This document shows, in pieces, positions 18,018-25,391 of a stretch of 64,000 nt of DNA. The position numbers and the translations under genes are program-made. Each line of letters begins with the position of its first letter. Position 1 is the first letter of the stretch. The notes below the pieces were generated by a model. The model searched no databases. It saw only the letters and a program-made list of their open reading frames with translations, and was not told the origin of the DNA. Source of the stretch: Tardiphaga sp051811025 (GTDB lineage Bacteria; Pseudomonadota; Alphaproteobacteria; Rhizobiales; Xanthobacteraceae); contig NZ_JBPWQE010000001.1 of the NCBI RefSeq assembly GCF_051811025.1, positions 2,108,001 to 2,172,000 on the forward strand, read 5' to 3'.

Positions 18018-19343
18018 TTAACCCGGAAAGAAGCGGTTTTCGGGCCGTGGTAGCCCCAAATTCTCGCGGAGCGTCCGGCCTTCATACTCCCTGCGGAAAA
18101 TCCCGCGCTTTTGGAGTTCCGGGATCACCCGGTCGACGAAGTCGTTCAGCCCCTCCGGCAGATAGGGGAACATGATGTTGAAGCCGTCGGAGGCCTCGGT
18201 TTCCAGCCATTCCTGCATCTCGTCGGCGATGGTCTGGGGCGTGCCCACGAAGGCGGAGCCGCCATAGCCGCCGAGGCGCTGCGCAAGCTGGCGCACGGTC
18301 AGGTTCTCGCGCCGGGCGAGGGCGATGACGCGCTCCCGGCCACTTTTGCTGGCATTGGTTTCGGGAATCTCGGGCAGCGGGCCATCGGGGTCGAAGACAG
18401 AGGCATCGGTGCCGAGGTTGATCGAGAGCGAGGCGATGGCGTTGGCGTAATGCACCTTGCTGTCGAGCAGCGCGCGTTTCTCCTTGGCTTCATCCACGCT
18501 GTCGCCGACCACCACGAAGGCGCCGGGCAGGATCTTGAGATGGTCGCGGTCGCGGCCGAGCGCGGCCATGCGGCCCTTGATATCGGCATAGAGCTTTTGC
18601 GCTTCGCCGATCGGACCGCCGCCGGTGAACACGGCTTCTGCTGTTTCGGCGGCGAGCTGCTTGCCGTCTTCCGATGCGCCCGCCTGCACGATCACCGGCC
18701 AGCCCTGCACGGGCCGGGCGATATTCAGCGGGCCGCGGACCGAGAGATACGGGCCCTTGTGATCGAGCACATGCATCTTCTCGGGATCCATGAAGATGCC
18801 GGTCTCGACATTACGGATGAAGGCATCGTCGGCGAAGGAATCCCACAGGCCGGTGACGACGTCGTAGAATTCGCGTGCGCGCTTGTAGCGCTCGGCATGC
18901 TCCATGTGATCGTCCAGGCCGAAGTTGAGCGCGGCATCGGGATTCGATGTGGTGACGATATTCCAGCCGGCGCGGCCGCCCGAGATGTGATCCAGCGACG
19001 CAAAGCGGCGGGCGACGTGATAGGGCGCGTCAAAGGTGGTGGAGCCGGTGGCGACGAGGCCGATATTGTCGGTGACGGCAGCCAGCGCCGATAGCAGCGT
19101 GAAGGGCTCGAACGATGTCACCGTGTGGCTGCGCTTCAGCGCCTCGACGGGCATGTTCAGCACTGCAAGATGATCGGCCATGAAGAAGGCGTCGAACTTG
19201 CCGGCCTCGAGCTTCCGGATCATCTGTTTGAGGAAGGGAAAGTTGAAGTTGGCGTCAGGCTGAGCGCCGGGATAGCGCCATGCGCCGGTATGGATGCTGA
19301 TCGGGCGCATGAAGGCCCCGAGCTTCAACTGACGCTTCGCCAT
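18018..19343 (-). CDS. LLM-class flavin monooxygenase, NtaA/SnaA/DszA family
   Basis: A 441-residue two-component, FMNH2-dependent monooxygenase with a TIM-barrel fold. Family signatures are LKLGAFMRPISIHTGAWRYP at the start, DAFFMADHLAV, SFEPFTLLSALAAVT, GRAGWNIVTTSNPDAALNFG and WPVIVQAGASEDGKQLAAETAEAVF. Known relatives act on nitrilotriacetate, pristinamycin, dibenzothiophene sulfone or alkanesulfonates; the substrate here is unknown. It needs reduced flavin from a separate reductase. A candidate reductase (5402-6418) is in the window but far away, so pairing is speculative. Downstream of it on the plus side is a LysR/SDR pair. The ATG at 19343 gives the conserved N-terminus. Confidence 0.9.
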   Translation of the reverse strand: MAKRQLKLGAFMRPISIHTGAWRYPGAQPDANFNFPFLKQMIRKLEAGKFDAFFMADHLAVLNMPVEALKRSHTVTSFEPFTLLSALAAVTDNIGLVATGSTTFDAPYHVARRFASLDHISGGRAGWNIVTTSNPDAALNFGLDDHMEHAERYKRAREFYDVVTGLWDSFADDAFIRNVETGIFMDPEKMHVLDHKGPYLSVRGPLNIARPVQGWPVIVQAGASEDGKQLAAETAEAVFTGGGPIGEAQKLYADIKGRMAALGRDRDHLKILPGAFVVVGDSVDEAKEKRALLDSKVHYANAIASLSINLGTDASVFDPDGPLPEIPETNASKSGRERVIALARRENLTVRQLAQRLGGYGGSAFVGTPQTIADEMQEWLETEASDGFNIMFPYLPEGLNDFVDRVIPELQKRGIFRREYEGRTLRENLGLPRPENRFFPG

Positions 19344-19453
19344 CTGGAATTCCCCGTGATGCTGGTCGGGAACAGATAGGGACATGCGCAGGGAAAGCCA
19401 TCATATCCTGCGAGAAGATTTTTGCGATTTGCTGAACGCTCGGAGCACATTTC

Positions 19454-19566
19454 CGCTCGTCATTCCGGGGCGTCCACGTCTTCGTGGGCGAACCCGGAAT
19501 CCCGGAGTGATGAACATGTCGGGATTCCGGGGTCGCGCAAGGGCGCGCCCCGGAACGACGAGCTTG
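19454..19566. repeat. Intergenic palindromic repeat (CGTCATTCCGGGGCG type)
   Basis: The left arm CTCGTCATTCCGGGGCG (19456-19472) and right arm CGCGCCCCGGAACGACGAG are inverted. Inside are two smaller inverted pieces, CCACGTCTTCGTGG and CCCGGAATCCCGG / CGGGATTCCGGGG. It is the same family as 29930-30083. It separates the monooxygenase and LysR genes. Confidence 0.8.
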
Positions 19567-19583
19567 GGGCTGGGTGTGACCGG

Positions 19584-20498
19584 CTACACCCGCTTCGGAT
19601 TGACCGTCGGGTCCATCGCGAATTGCGTTTCCAGGTAGTCGATCATGGCGCGGGTCTTCTGCGGCACGAAGCGGCGCGAGGGATAGACCGCGCTGATTGG
19701 CACCGGTTTCGGTTCGAAGGCTTCGAGCAGCACAATGAGACGACCGGTCTCGATCTCATCGGTGAAATGCCAGATCGGCACAAACCCGATGCCGAGGCCG
19801 GACATCACGGCTTCGCGAATGCCTTCCGAACTCTGGGTGCGCACCGGTCCCGTGGCTTCGATGGCGATCGGGCCGTCCGGACTTTCGAAGCGCCAGGTCA
19901 CGCCGCCGGTGAAGCGCGTATAGGGGATGCAATCATGCCCGATGAGATCGTTCGGATGCGCAGGCAGCGTCTTGCCGCGCAGATAGGACGGCGAGGCCAC
20001 CAGGATGCGGCGTGTCACGCCGATCTTCCGGGCGATCAGGTTCGGGTCGGTTACGACGCCGGAGCGGATCGCGAGATCGATGCCGTCCTCGACCAGATCG
20101 CTGAAGCCGTCACTCATTACGAGGTCGACACTGACGTCGGGGTAGCGCGCCAGAAACCCCTTCAGATGCGGGATCACCCGCAGCCGTCCGAACACCACGG
20201 GGAGGGCCAGTTGCAACGTGCCTGATGGTCTGGCCCGGCGGCGTCCCACCGCGCCCTCGGCCTCGGCAACGGCTTCCAGCGCCAGTTTGGCTCGCTCGTA
20301 GAAACTGCGGCCGTCATCGGTGAGCGTCAGCTTGCGCGTGGTACGGGTGAACAATCGAGTGCCGAGATGGTCTTCCAGCGTTGCCACCTGGCGGCTGACG
20401 GTCGGCTGGCTGGAATTCTGCTCCTCAGCCACACGGGTGAATGAGCCCGCTTCGACGACGCGGATGAAAGCCTGGAAAAGGGCAACTGTATCGGTCAT
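19584..20498 (-). CDS. LysR family transcriptional regulator
   Basis: A 304-residue regulator. The N-terminal winged helix-turn-helix reads ALFQAFIRVVEAGSFTRVAEE, then SSQPTVSRQVATLEDHLGTRLF; the effector-binding domain occupies about 90-300. It is read away from the SDR gene at 20616, the usual arrangement in which a LysR protein controls both itself and its neighbour. The 117-base gap holds a good dyad at 20511-20527. Effector unknown. It belongs to the CrgA/PtxR-like subgroup by the DHLGTRLFTRTTRKLTLTDDG stretch. Confidence 0.93.
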   Translation of the reverse strand: MTDTVALFQAFIRVVEAGSFTRVAEEQNSSQPTVSRQVATLEDHLGTRLFTRTTRKLTLTDDGRSFYERAKLALEAVAEAEGAVGRRRARPSGTLQLALPVVFGRLRVIPHLKGFLARYPDVSVDLVMSDGFSDLVEDGIDLAIRSGVVTDPNLIARKIGVTRRILVASPSYLRGKTLPAHPNDLIGHDCIPYTRFTGGVTWRFESPDGPIAIEATGPVRTQSSEGIREAVMSGLGIGFVPIWHFTDEIETGRLIVLLEAFEPKPVPISAVYPSRRFVPQKTRAMIDYLETQFAMDPTVNPKRV

Positions 20499-20510
20499 TC
20501 ATCCAAAATA

Positions 20511-20527
20511 CGGATAAATAATATCCG
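20511..20527. promoter_or_regulatory. Dyad CGGATA-N5-TATCCG in the LysR/SDR divergent gap
   Basis: A perfect inverted repeat with six-base arms, 13 bases before the LysR start and 89 bases before the SDR start. Placement and A/T-rich centre suit a LysR-type autoregulatory site. Confidence 0.55.
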
Positions 20528-20615
20528 AACAAGCCCATAACCGCTAATGAGCGAATGGAGGATGTTCTCCATGTCGGACGGCGATGGCGCCGCCCCAAAT
20601 CAGACGGAGAGCATC

Positions 20616-21353
20616 ATGACCCGCAAACTCGAAGGTAAAATCGCAGTCGTCACCGGTGGCAGCGCCGGCATCGGTCTGGCCGCCGCGCAGCGCTTTATCG
20701 ACGAAGGCGCCACCGTGTTCATCACCGGCCGCCGCCAGGCCGAGCTCGATGCCGCCGTGAAGCAGCTCGGTCCGAAGGCCGTCGGTGTGCGTGCGGACGC
20801 AGCCAAGCTCGCCGATCTCGCGCATCTGTTCGATACGGTGAAGGCTGCCAAGGGCAAGATCGATGTGCTGTTCGCCAATGCCGGCGGCTATGAATTGAGC
20901 GCGTTCGGCCAGATCACCGAGGACGTCTATGACAAGATGTTCGACATCAATGTGAAGGGTGTTTTGTTCACGGTGCAGCAGGCACTGCCGCTGCTCTCCG
21001 ACGGTGCCTCGGTGGTTCTCACCGGCTCGGTGTCGGGATCGAAGGGCATGGAGTCCTTCAGCGTCTACAATGCGACCAAAGCTGCGATCCGTTCCTTTGC
21101 GCGCAGCTGGACCGCCGATCTCAAGGCACGCCGGATCCGCGTCAATGTCGTCAGCCCCGGACCAATCCAGACGCCTGGCCTGGACGTATTCGCGAATGAT
21201 GACGTGAAGGGCTTCCTCAAGACGCTGGTGCCACTGGGTCGCCTCGGCACCGCGGACGAAGTCGCGAAGGCGGTTCTGTTCCTGGCATCGGACGATTCCA
21301 GCTTCGTCGCCGGCGCAGAATTGTTCGTCGACGGTGGCCTCGCTCAGATCTGA
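20616..21353 (+). CDS. SDR family oxidoreductase (glucose 1-dehydrogenase-like)
   Basis: A 245-residue classical short-chain dehydrogenase. The nucleotide site is TGGSAGIG (residues 14-21), FANAG follows at about 89, the catalytic Tyr and Lys are in YNATKAA, and SPGPIQTPG and FLASDDSSFVAGAELFVDGG close the fold. TGRR after beta-2 favours NADP(H). The ATG at 20616 follows GACGGAGAGC, a good ribosome site. It is divergent from LysR and is probably its target. A close paralogue lies at 29139-29912 beside an HxlR regulator. Confidence 0.92.
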   Translation: MTRKLEGKIAVVTGGSAGIGLAAAQRFIDEGATVFITGRRQAELDAAVKQLGPKAVGVRADAAKLADLAHLFDTVKAAKGKIDVLFANAGGYELSAFGQITEDVYDKMFDINVKGVLFTVQQALPLLSDGASVVLTGSVSGSKGMESFSVYNATKAAIRSFARSWTADLKARRIRVNVVSPGPIQTPGLDVFANDDVKGFLKTLVPLGRLGTADEVAKAVLFLASDDSSFVAGAELFVDGGLAQI

Positions 21354-21376
21354 CGATGGGCCTAGCAGATCAGGAA

Positions 21377-21400
21377 GGCGCCGCATATGCGGCGTCTTCT
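21377..21400 (+). terminator. Probable terminator after the SDR gene
   Basis: The stem CGCCGC / GCGGCG around ATAT is followed by TCTTCTC. The T-run is weak. It sits between the SDR stop and the convergent small gene. Confidence 0.5.
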
Positions 21401-21404
21401 CATG

Positions 21405-21632
21405 TCAGAAACTGTGCATGTGCGCGCTGGCGCGATACTCGCTCGCCATCAGCTCTTCGTTTTTAGCAACCTGAATCCACGAGATGGCGAGTTGCAGCAA
21501 TGCGCGAACTTTGCGCGGGTCACCTTCCACGCTCGCGCGCTGGCTGAGGGCCGACGCCTTGCGACGATATTCCAGTGACGCGCGCGTAAATGTCGAAGAC
21601 TCGACCTGCGGCGTCCAATTCATCTGTCCCAT
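21405..21632 (-). CDS. Small hypothetical protein
   Basis: About 75 residues if started at the ATG at 21632 (a second ATG follows at 21623). The sequence is mainly one or two amphipathic helices: TRASLEYRRKASALSQRAS and DPRKVRALLQLAISWIQVAKNEEL. It ends HMHSF, with no signal peptide and no cysteines. I do not recognise a named family, though the codon use and coherent helices support a real gene. It is the last gene of the leftward topA string, about 117 bases after the NUDIX gene. Confidence 0.55.
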   Translation of the reverse strand: MGQMNWTPQVESSTFTRASLEYRRKASALSQRASVEGDPRKVRALLQLAISWIQVAKNEELMASEYRASAHMHSF

Positions 21633-21749
21633 AACTGGGAATTCCTGTGAGCAAGACAACGGTAGCCTACCGCGCCACACCAGTTATCCCACTAAGGAAA
21701 CAGTTAGAATTAGAATAGGTCGAAAAGCGAGCCCTCTTATTTGATTAAC

Positions 21750-22487
21750 TCAGCTTTCGCCGGGCAGCATGTCGAGTTGCATCTTGCCGCTGTACCAATG
21801 AAAGAAGGGCAGTGGCGCGTCGTGACGCAACGGGCCTGTGGCGAGACGCTGCTGCAATTGATTAAGCACGTTCTTGGTCATTGCGTGCGCGTCGGCGAGG
21901 TGCGCGGAGCCGAGTTCGACCCAGACCAGTTCCACCAGTTCGGCATCGGCATGCACGACGCCCTCGACGCGATGCGCGATCGATGATGCGTCAGCTGTGA
22001 AGAAACGCGTATCGAAGCGCTTGATACGGCCGGGTGGTGTGATGGCGCGCGCAATCAGGAACAGGCCGGAGGGATCGGGCAGGAGACCTGCATCGCTGAA
22101 GGCTTCCCATACGCCGGGGAGCTTCCTGGTCGCGCCATCGACCTTGCGGCCGAGGCAGAGGCCGGTTTCTTCGCAGGCTTCGCGGATGGCGGCGACAGCG
22201 AGCGAACGCGCGCGCGATGGCGGCGTCTTCGGGCTGCCCTTCATGAGGTTGGCTTCAAGCTCCGGCGGCAAAGGTGCAGCCACCGGAATCTTGTTGTCGG
22301 TCGTGTCGACACTGCCGCCGGGGAAGACGAACTTGCCGGGCATGAACACAACCTTGTCGTGACGCTTGCCGACAAGCACTTTCGGAATCGGGCCGGAGCG
22401 ATCGACCAGCATCAGGGTCGCAGCGTCGCGCGGACGCTTATAGGGATGGTGGTCGGCTTCCTTGCCGATCTCGACTGCGTCGCTCAT
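21750..22487 (-). CDS. NUDIX hydrolase
   Basis: A 245-residue hydrolase of nucleoside diphosphate-linked compounds. The Nudix box is split by an insertion: FVFPGGSVDTTDNKIPVA at about residues 55-72, and AAIREACEETGL at about 105-116 carrying the REACEE metal-binding part. The insertion of about 25 residues is typical of the larger RNH1-like Nudix proteins of this order. Substrate is unknown. It is downstream of DUF983 on the same strand, with about 55 bases between, within the topA-rnr string. Confidence 0.85.
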   Translation of the reverse strand: MSDAVEIGKEADHHPYKRPRDAATLMLVDRSGPIPKVLVGKRHDKVVFMPGKFVFPGGSVDTTDNKIPVAAPLPPELEANLMKGSPKTPPSRARSLAVAAIREACEETGLCLGRKVDGATRKLPGVWEAFSDAGLLPDPSGLFLIARAITPPGRIKRFDTRFFTADASSIAHRVEGVVHADAELVELVWVELGSAHLADAHAMTKNVLNQLQQRLATGPLRHDAPLPFFHWYSGKMQLDMLPGES

Positions 22488-22541
22488 TCCGTCTCCTGAA
22501 ATTCTTCTTATTACGTGCTGTTCAAGGGGACGGAGAACGTA

Positions 22542-22964
22542 TCAGTCAGCCGGGCCGTCGCCAAATCCGTGCATGCGGAATGCCCACTGCAATCCGACCA
22601 CGGCGCCCTTGACCGGCTGCAGCAGCAACAGCGACGCGATCAGCGTGATCGGCAGGTAGATCGCAAGTTGCAGCGCGACCGATGGCGAGTAGTTGGTCTC
22701 GATCCACAATGCGATCGGCACGACGATGTGACCGACGATGACGATCACGAGATAGGCGGGAAGATCATCGGCGCGGTGTGCAGAGAAATCCTGTCCGCAC
22801 TTGTCGCAGTGATCTGCGGTTTTCAGGAAGGCGCGAAACATCTTGCCTTCGCCGCAGTTCGGGCAGCGGCAGGCGAAGCCGCGCTTCATCGCGGTCCACA
22901 CATTGCGTTTGGCGGAGGAATCCAGCGTCGCGCTCCAGATCTTCGGTGTGGTCAAAGTCATCAT
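22542..22964 (-). CDS. DUF983 domain membrane protein
   Basis: About 140 residues. A CPNCGEGKMFRAFL segment and a CDKCGQDF segment form a four-cysteine zinc-ribbon-like site in the cytosolic N-terminal half. Two membrane helices follow (LPAYLVIVIVGHIVVPIAL and LQLAIYLPITLIASLLLLQP). This is the DUF983 layout; function unknown. I start it at the ATG at 22964, five bases after the rnr stop codon region begins, so it is effectively coupled to rnr. The open frame continues upstream but overlaps rnr. Confidence 0.88.
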   Translation of the reverse strand: MMTLTTPKIWSATLDSSAKRNVWTAMKRGFACRCPNCGEGKMFRAFLKTADHCDKCGQDFSAHRADDLPAYLVIVIVGHIVVPIALWIETNYSPSVALQLAIYLPITLIASLLLLQPVKGAVVGLQWAFRMHGFGDGPAD

Positions 22965-22968
22965 GACA

Positions 22969-25380
22969 TTACCCCTTTTTCGGCTTGCCGGGGTTGCCAC
23001 CGGCGCGAGCCTTGTCAGCTTTGGCCGCCTGCCGCGCATTGCGACCGGGCTTGGCCTTCTTGGGCGCCTTGAGCTTCTTCGACGATTTGAACTTCGTCGC
23101 ACCAGAAGGCCTGGCTTTAGAAGTATCGGCACCCGGATGACGCGGCCGGTCTGCAGCGTCATTGCTGCGGGCATGTTCGCGTCGGCGGTTCCGTGGGGCG
23201 GTACTGCCCTCGGAAAGCATTTCGAACCGCAAGGCACCTGCAACGGGCGCTGCCTCGACCAGACGGACATCGACGACGTCGCCCAACCGGTGCATGGCAC
23301 CACTGCGTGTACCGACGAGGGCGTGGCGAGCTTCGTCATAGTTGAAGTATTCGGTGCCCAACGTGCGGATCGGGATCAGGCCATCGGCGCCGGTCTCGGT
23401 CAATCGGACAAAGAGTCCAGCCCTGGTGACGCCGGAGATCCGGCCCCGGAAGGTGGCGCCGATCTTGTCGGCCAAAAAGTGCGCGATCAGCCGGTCGGAG
23501 GTCTCGCGCTCGGCCTTCATGGCCCGGCGTTCGGTGGCCGAAATCTGCGCCGAGATTTCGCTCAGCGTTTCCACGGTTTCGGTCTCGGGCAGTTCGCCTT
23601 CGCCGAGCCCGAGCGCACGGATCAGTGCGCGATGCACGATCAGATCTGCGTATCGCCTGATAGGTGAGGTAAAATGTGCGTAGCGCCGCAGGTTCAGACC
23701 GAAATGTCCGTAATTCTCAGCGGCATATTCCGCCTGGGCTTGCGAGCGCAAAACCACTTCATTCACCAGCGGTTCGGAATCCTGACCTTTGACCTGTGAC
23801 AGTACCCGGTTGAATATCGCGGGCCGCAGCGCGCCCGCTTTGGCGAACGGCATGTCGAGGGTCTTGAGGAATTCCTGCAGGTTGTGAACCTTCTCCACCG
23901 AAGGCTCATCATGTACCCGATAGATAAGCGGCAGAGCCTTCTTTTCAAGCGTTTCGGCTGCGGCGACGTTGGCCAGGATCATGAACTCTTCGATGAGCTT
24001 ATGGGCGTCGAGCCGCTCCGGTACGACGACGCGATCGACGGTACCGTCCTTCTTCAGCAGGATCTTGCGCTCGGGGATATCGAGGTCGAGCGGATCGCGT
24101 TCGTCGCGCGCGAGCTTGACCTGCGCATAGGCCGCATAGAGCGGCTTCAGGATCGGTTCGAGCAGCGGGCCGGTGGTATCGTCGGGATGGCCATCGATGG
24201 CGGCTTGCGCCTGTGCGTAATTCAGCTTGGCCGCCGAACGCATCAGGATGCGGTGGAAGCTGTGTGACTTCTTGCGGCCATCGACGCCGATCACCATGCG
24301 TACGGCGAGCGCGCCGCGCGGCTCGCCCGGCACCAGCGAACACAGGTCGTTGGAGATGCGCTCCGGCAGCATCGGTACGACGCGGTCGGGGAAATAGACG
24401 GAGTTGCCGCGGATCAGCGCGTCGCGATCGAGCGCAGAGCCGGGACGCACATAGAAAGCGACATCGGCGATGGCGACGCTGACAATGTATCCGCCTGCAT
24501 TGTTCGGATCGGAATCGAGCTCCGCGTAAACGGCGTCGTCGTGATCTTTCGCATCCGGCGGATCGATGGTGACCAGCGGCACGTCGCGCCAGTCTTCACG
24601 GCCCTGCAATGTCGCAGGTTTCGCGTCCTCAGCTTCCTTCAACGCGTCGCGCGCGAATGCCTGCGGGATATCGTGGGAATGGATCGCGATCAGGCTGACC
24701 GCTTTCTCGGAGGAGAGCGAACCGAGCCGTTCCTTCACCTTGCCGGAACCGAGGCCGTAGCCACGGGTGCGAATGAGATCGACACTGACGAGATCGCCGT
24801 CCTCGGCGCCGTTGGCATCGGATGCCGCGATGTTGAGTTCGCGCCCGGCCTGCTTCTTGTCGACCGGGATCAATCGTCCGCCACCATTCGGCAGCGCGCG
24901 ATAGATGCCGAGCAGGCGCGTGCGGGCACCTTCGAGCACCCGCACGACGCGGCCCTGATAACTGGGTAACTCACCGTCGTTTTCGATCTTCTCGATGCGC
25001 AGCAGCGCACGGTCGCCGACGCCGGCCGCGGTGCCGGGTAGGGGGCGGCGCGGTGTATGAATGCGGATTTTTGGCGTGACGCCGTCGGCCTCGTCCCATT
25101 CGACCGGCGTGGCGATCAACTCGCCATCGGCATCCCTGGAGGTGATGTCGACCAGCACGGTTGGCGGCAGCGCCGCGGGCTCGCGCACGCTGCGGCCCTT
25201 TTTGGCGATGGCGCCCTCGTCGGCGAGTTCGCGCAGCATGCGCTTCAGCTCGACGCGGGCGGCGTTCTTCAGCCCGAATTCACGCGCGATTTCGCGGGTG
25301 CCGATCTTGCCGGGATACGCGCGAACAAACGCGACGATGGCATCCCTGGTTGGAAAGCTGCTGTCGCGTTTCTTGTTCAC
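22969..25380 (-). CDS. rnr: Ribonuclease R
   Basis: An 803-residue 3'-5' exoribonuclease of the RNB family, which degrades structured RNA. Order: N-terminal helix-turn-helix (REIAREFGLKNAARVELKRML), cold-shock domains, RNB catalytic core (DPPDAKDHDDAVYAE with the metal-binding Asp cluster; HYTSP-like FTSPIRRYADLIVHRAL), S1 domain (GATFRGRISGVTRAGLFVRLTETGADGLI), and a Lys-rich tail of about 70 residues (KKLKAPKKAKPGRNARQ). The basic tail is typical of RNase R. It begins 11 bases after the topA stop, so both are in one operon, with DUF983 following. Confidence 0.95.
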   Translation of the reverse strand: MNKKRDSSFPTRDAIVAFVRAYPGKIGTREIAREFGLKNAARVELKRMLRELADEGAIAKKGRSVREPAALPPTVLVDITSRDADGELIATPVEWDEADGVTPKIRIHTPRRPLPGTAAGVGDRALLRIEKIENDGELPSYQGRVVRVLEGARTRLLGIYRALPNGGGRLIPVDKKQAGRELNIAASDANGAEDGDLVSVDLIRTRGYGLGSGKVKERLGSLSSEKAVSLIAIHSHDIPQAFARDALKEAEDAKPATLQGREDWRDVPLVTIDPPDAKDHDDAVYAELDSDPNNAGGYIVSVAIADVAFYVRPGSALDRDALIRGNSVYFPDRVVPMLPERISNDLCSLVPGEPRGALAVRMVIGVDGRKKSHSFHRILMRSAAKLNYAQAQAAIDGHPDDTTGPLLEPILKPLYAAYAQVKLARDERDPLDLDIPERKILLKKDGTVDRVVVPERLDAHKLIEEFMILANVAAAETLEKKALPLIYRVHDEPSVEKVHNLQEFLKTLDMPFAKAGALRPAIFNRVLSQVKGQDSEPLVNEVVLRSQAQAEYAAENYGHFGLNLRRYAHFTSPIRRYADLIVHRALIRALGLGEGELPETETVETLSEISAQISATERRAMKAERETSDRLIAHFLADKIGATFRGRISGVTRAGLFVRLTETGADGLIPIRTLGTEYFNYDEARHALVGTRSGAMHRLGDVVDVRLVEAAPVAGALRFEMLSEGSTAPRNRRREHARSNDAADRPRHPGADTSKARPSGATKFKSSKKLKAPKKAKPGRNARQAAKADKARAGGNPGKPKKG

Positions 25381-25391
25381 AATTATCCGTT

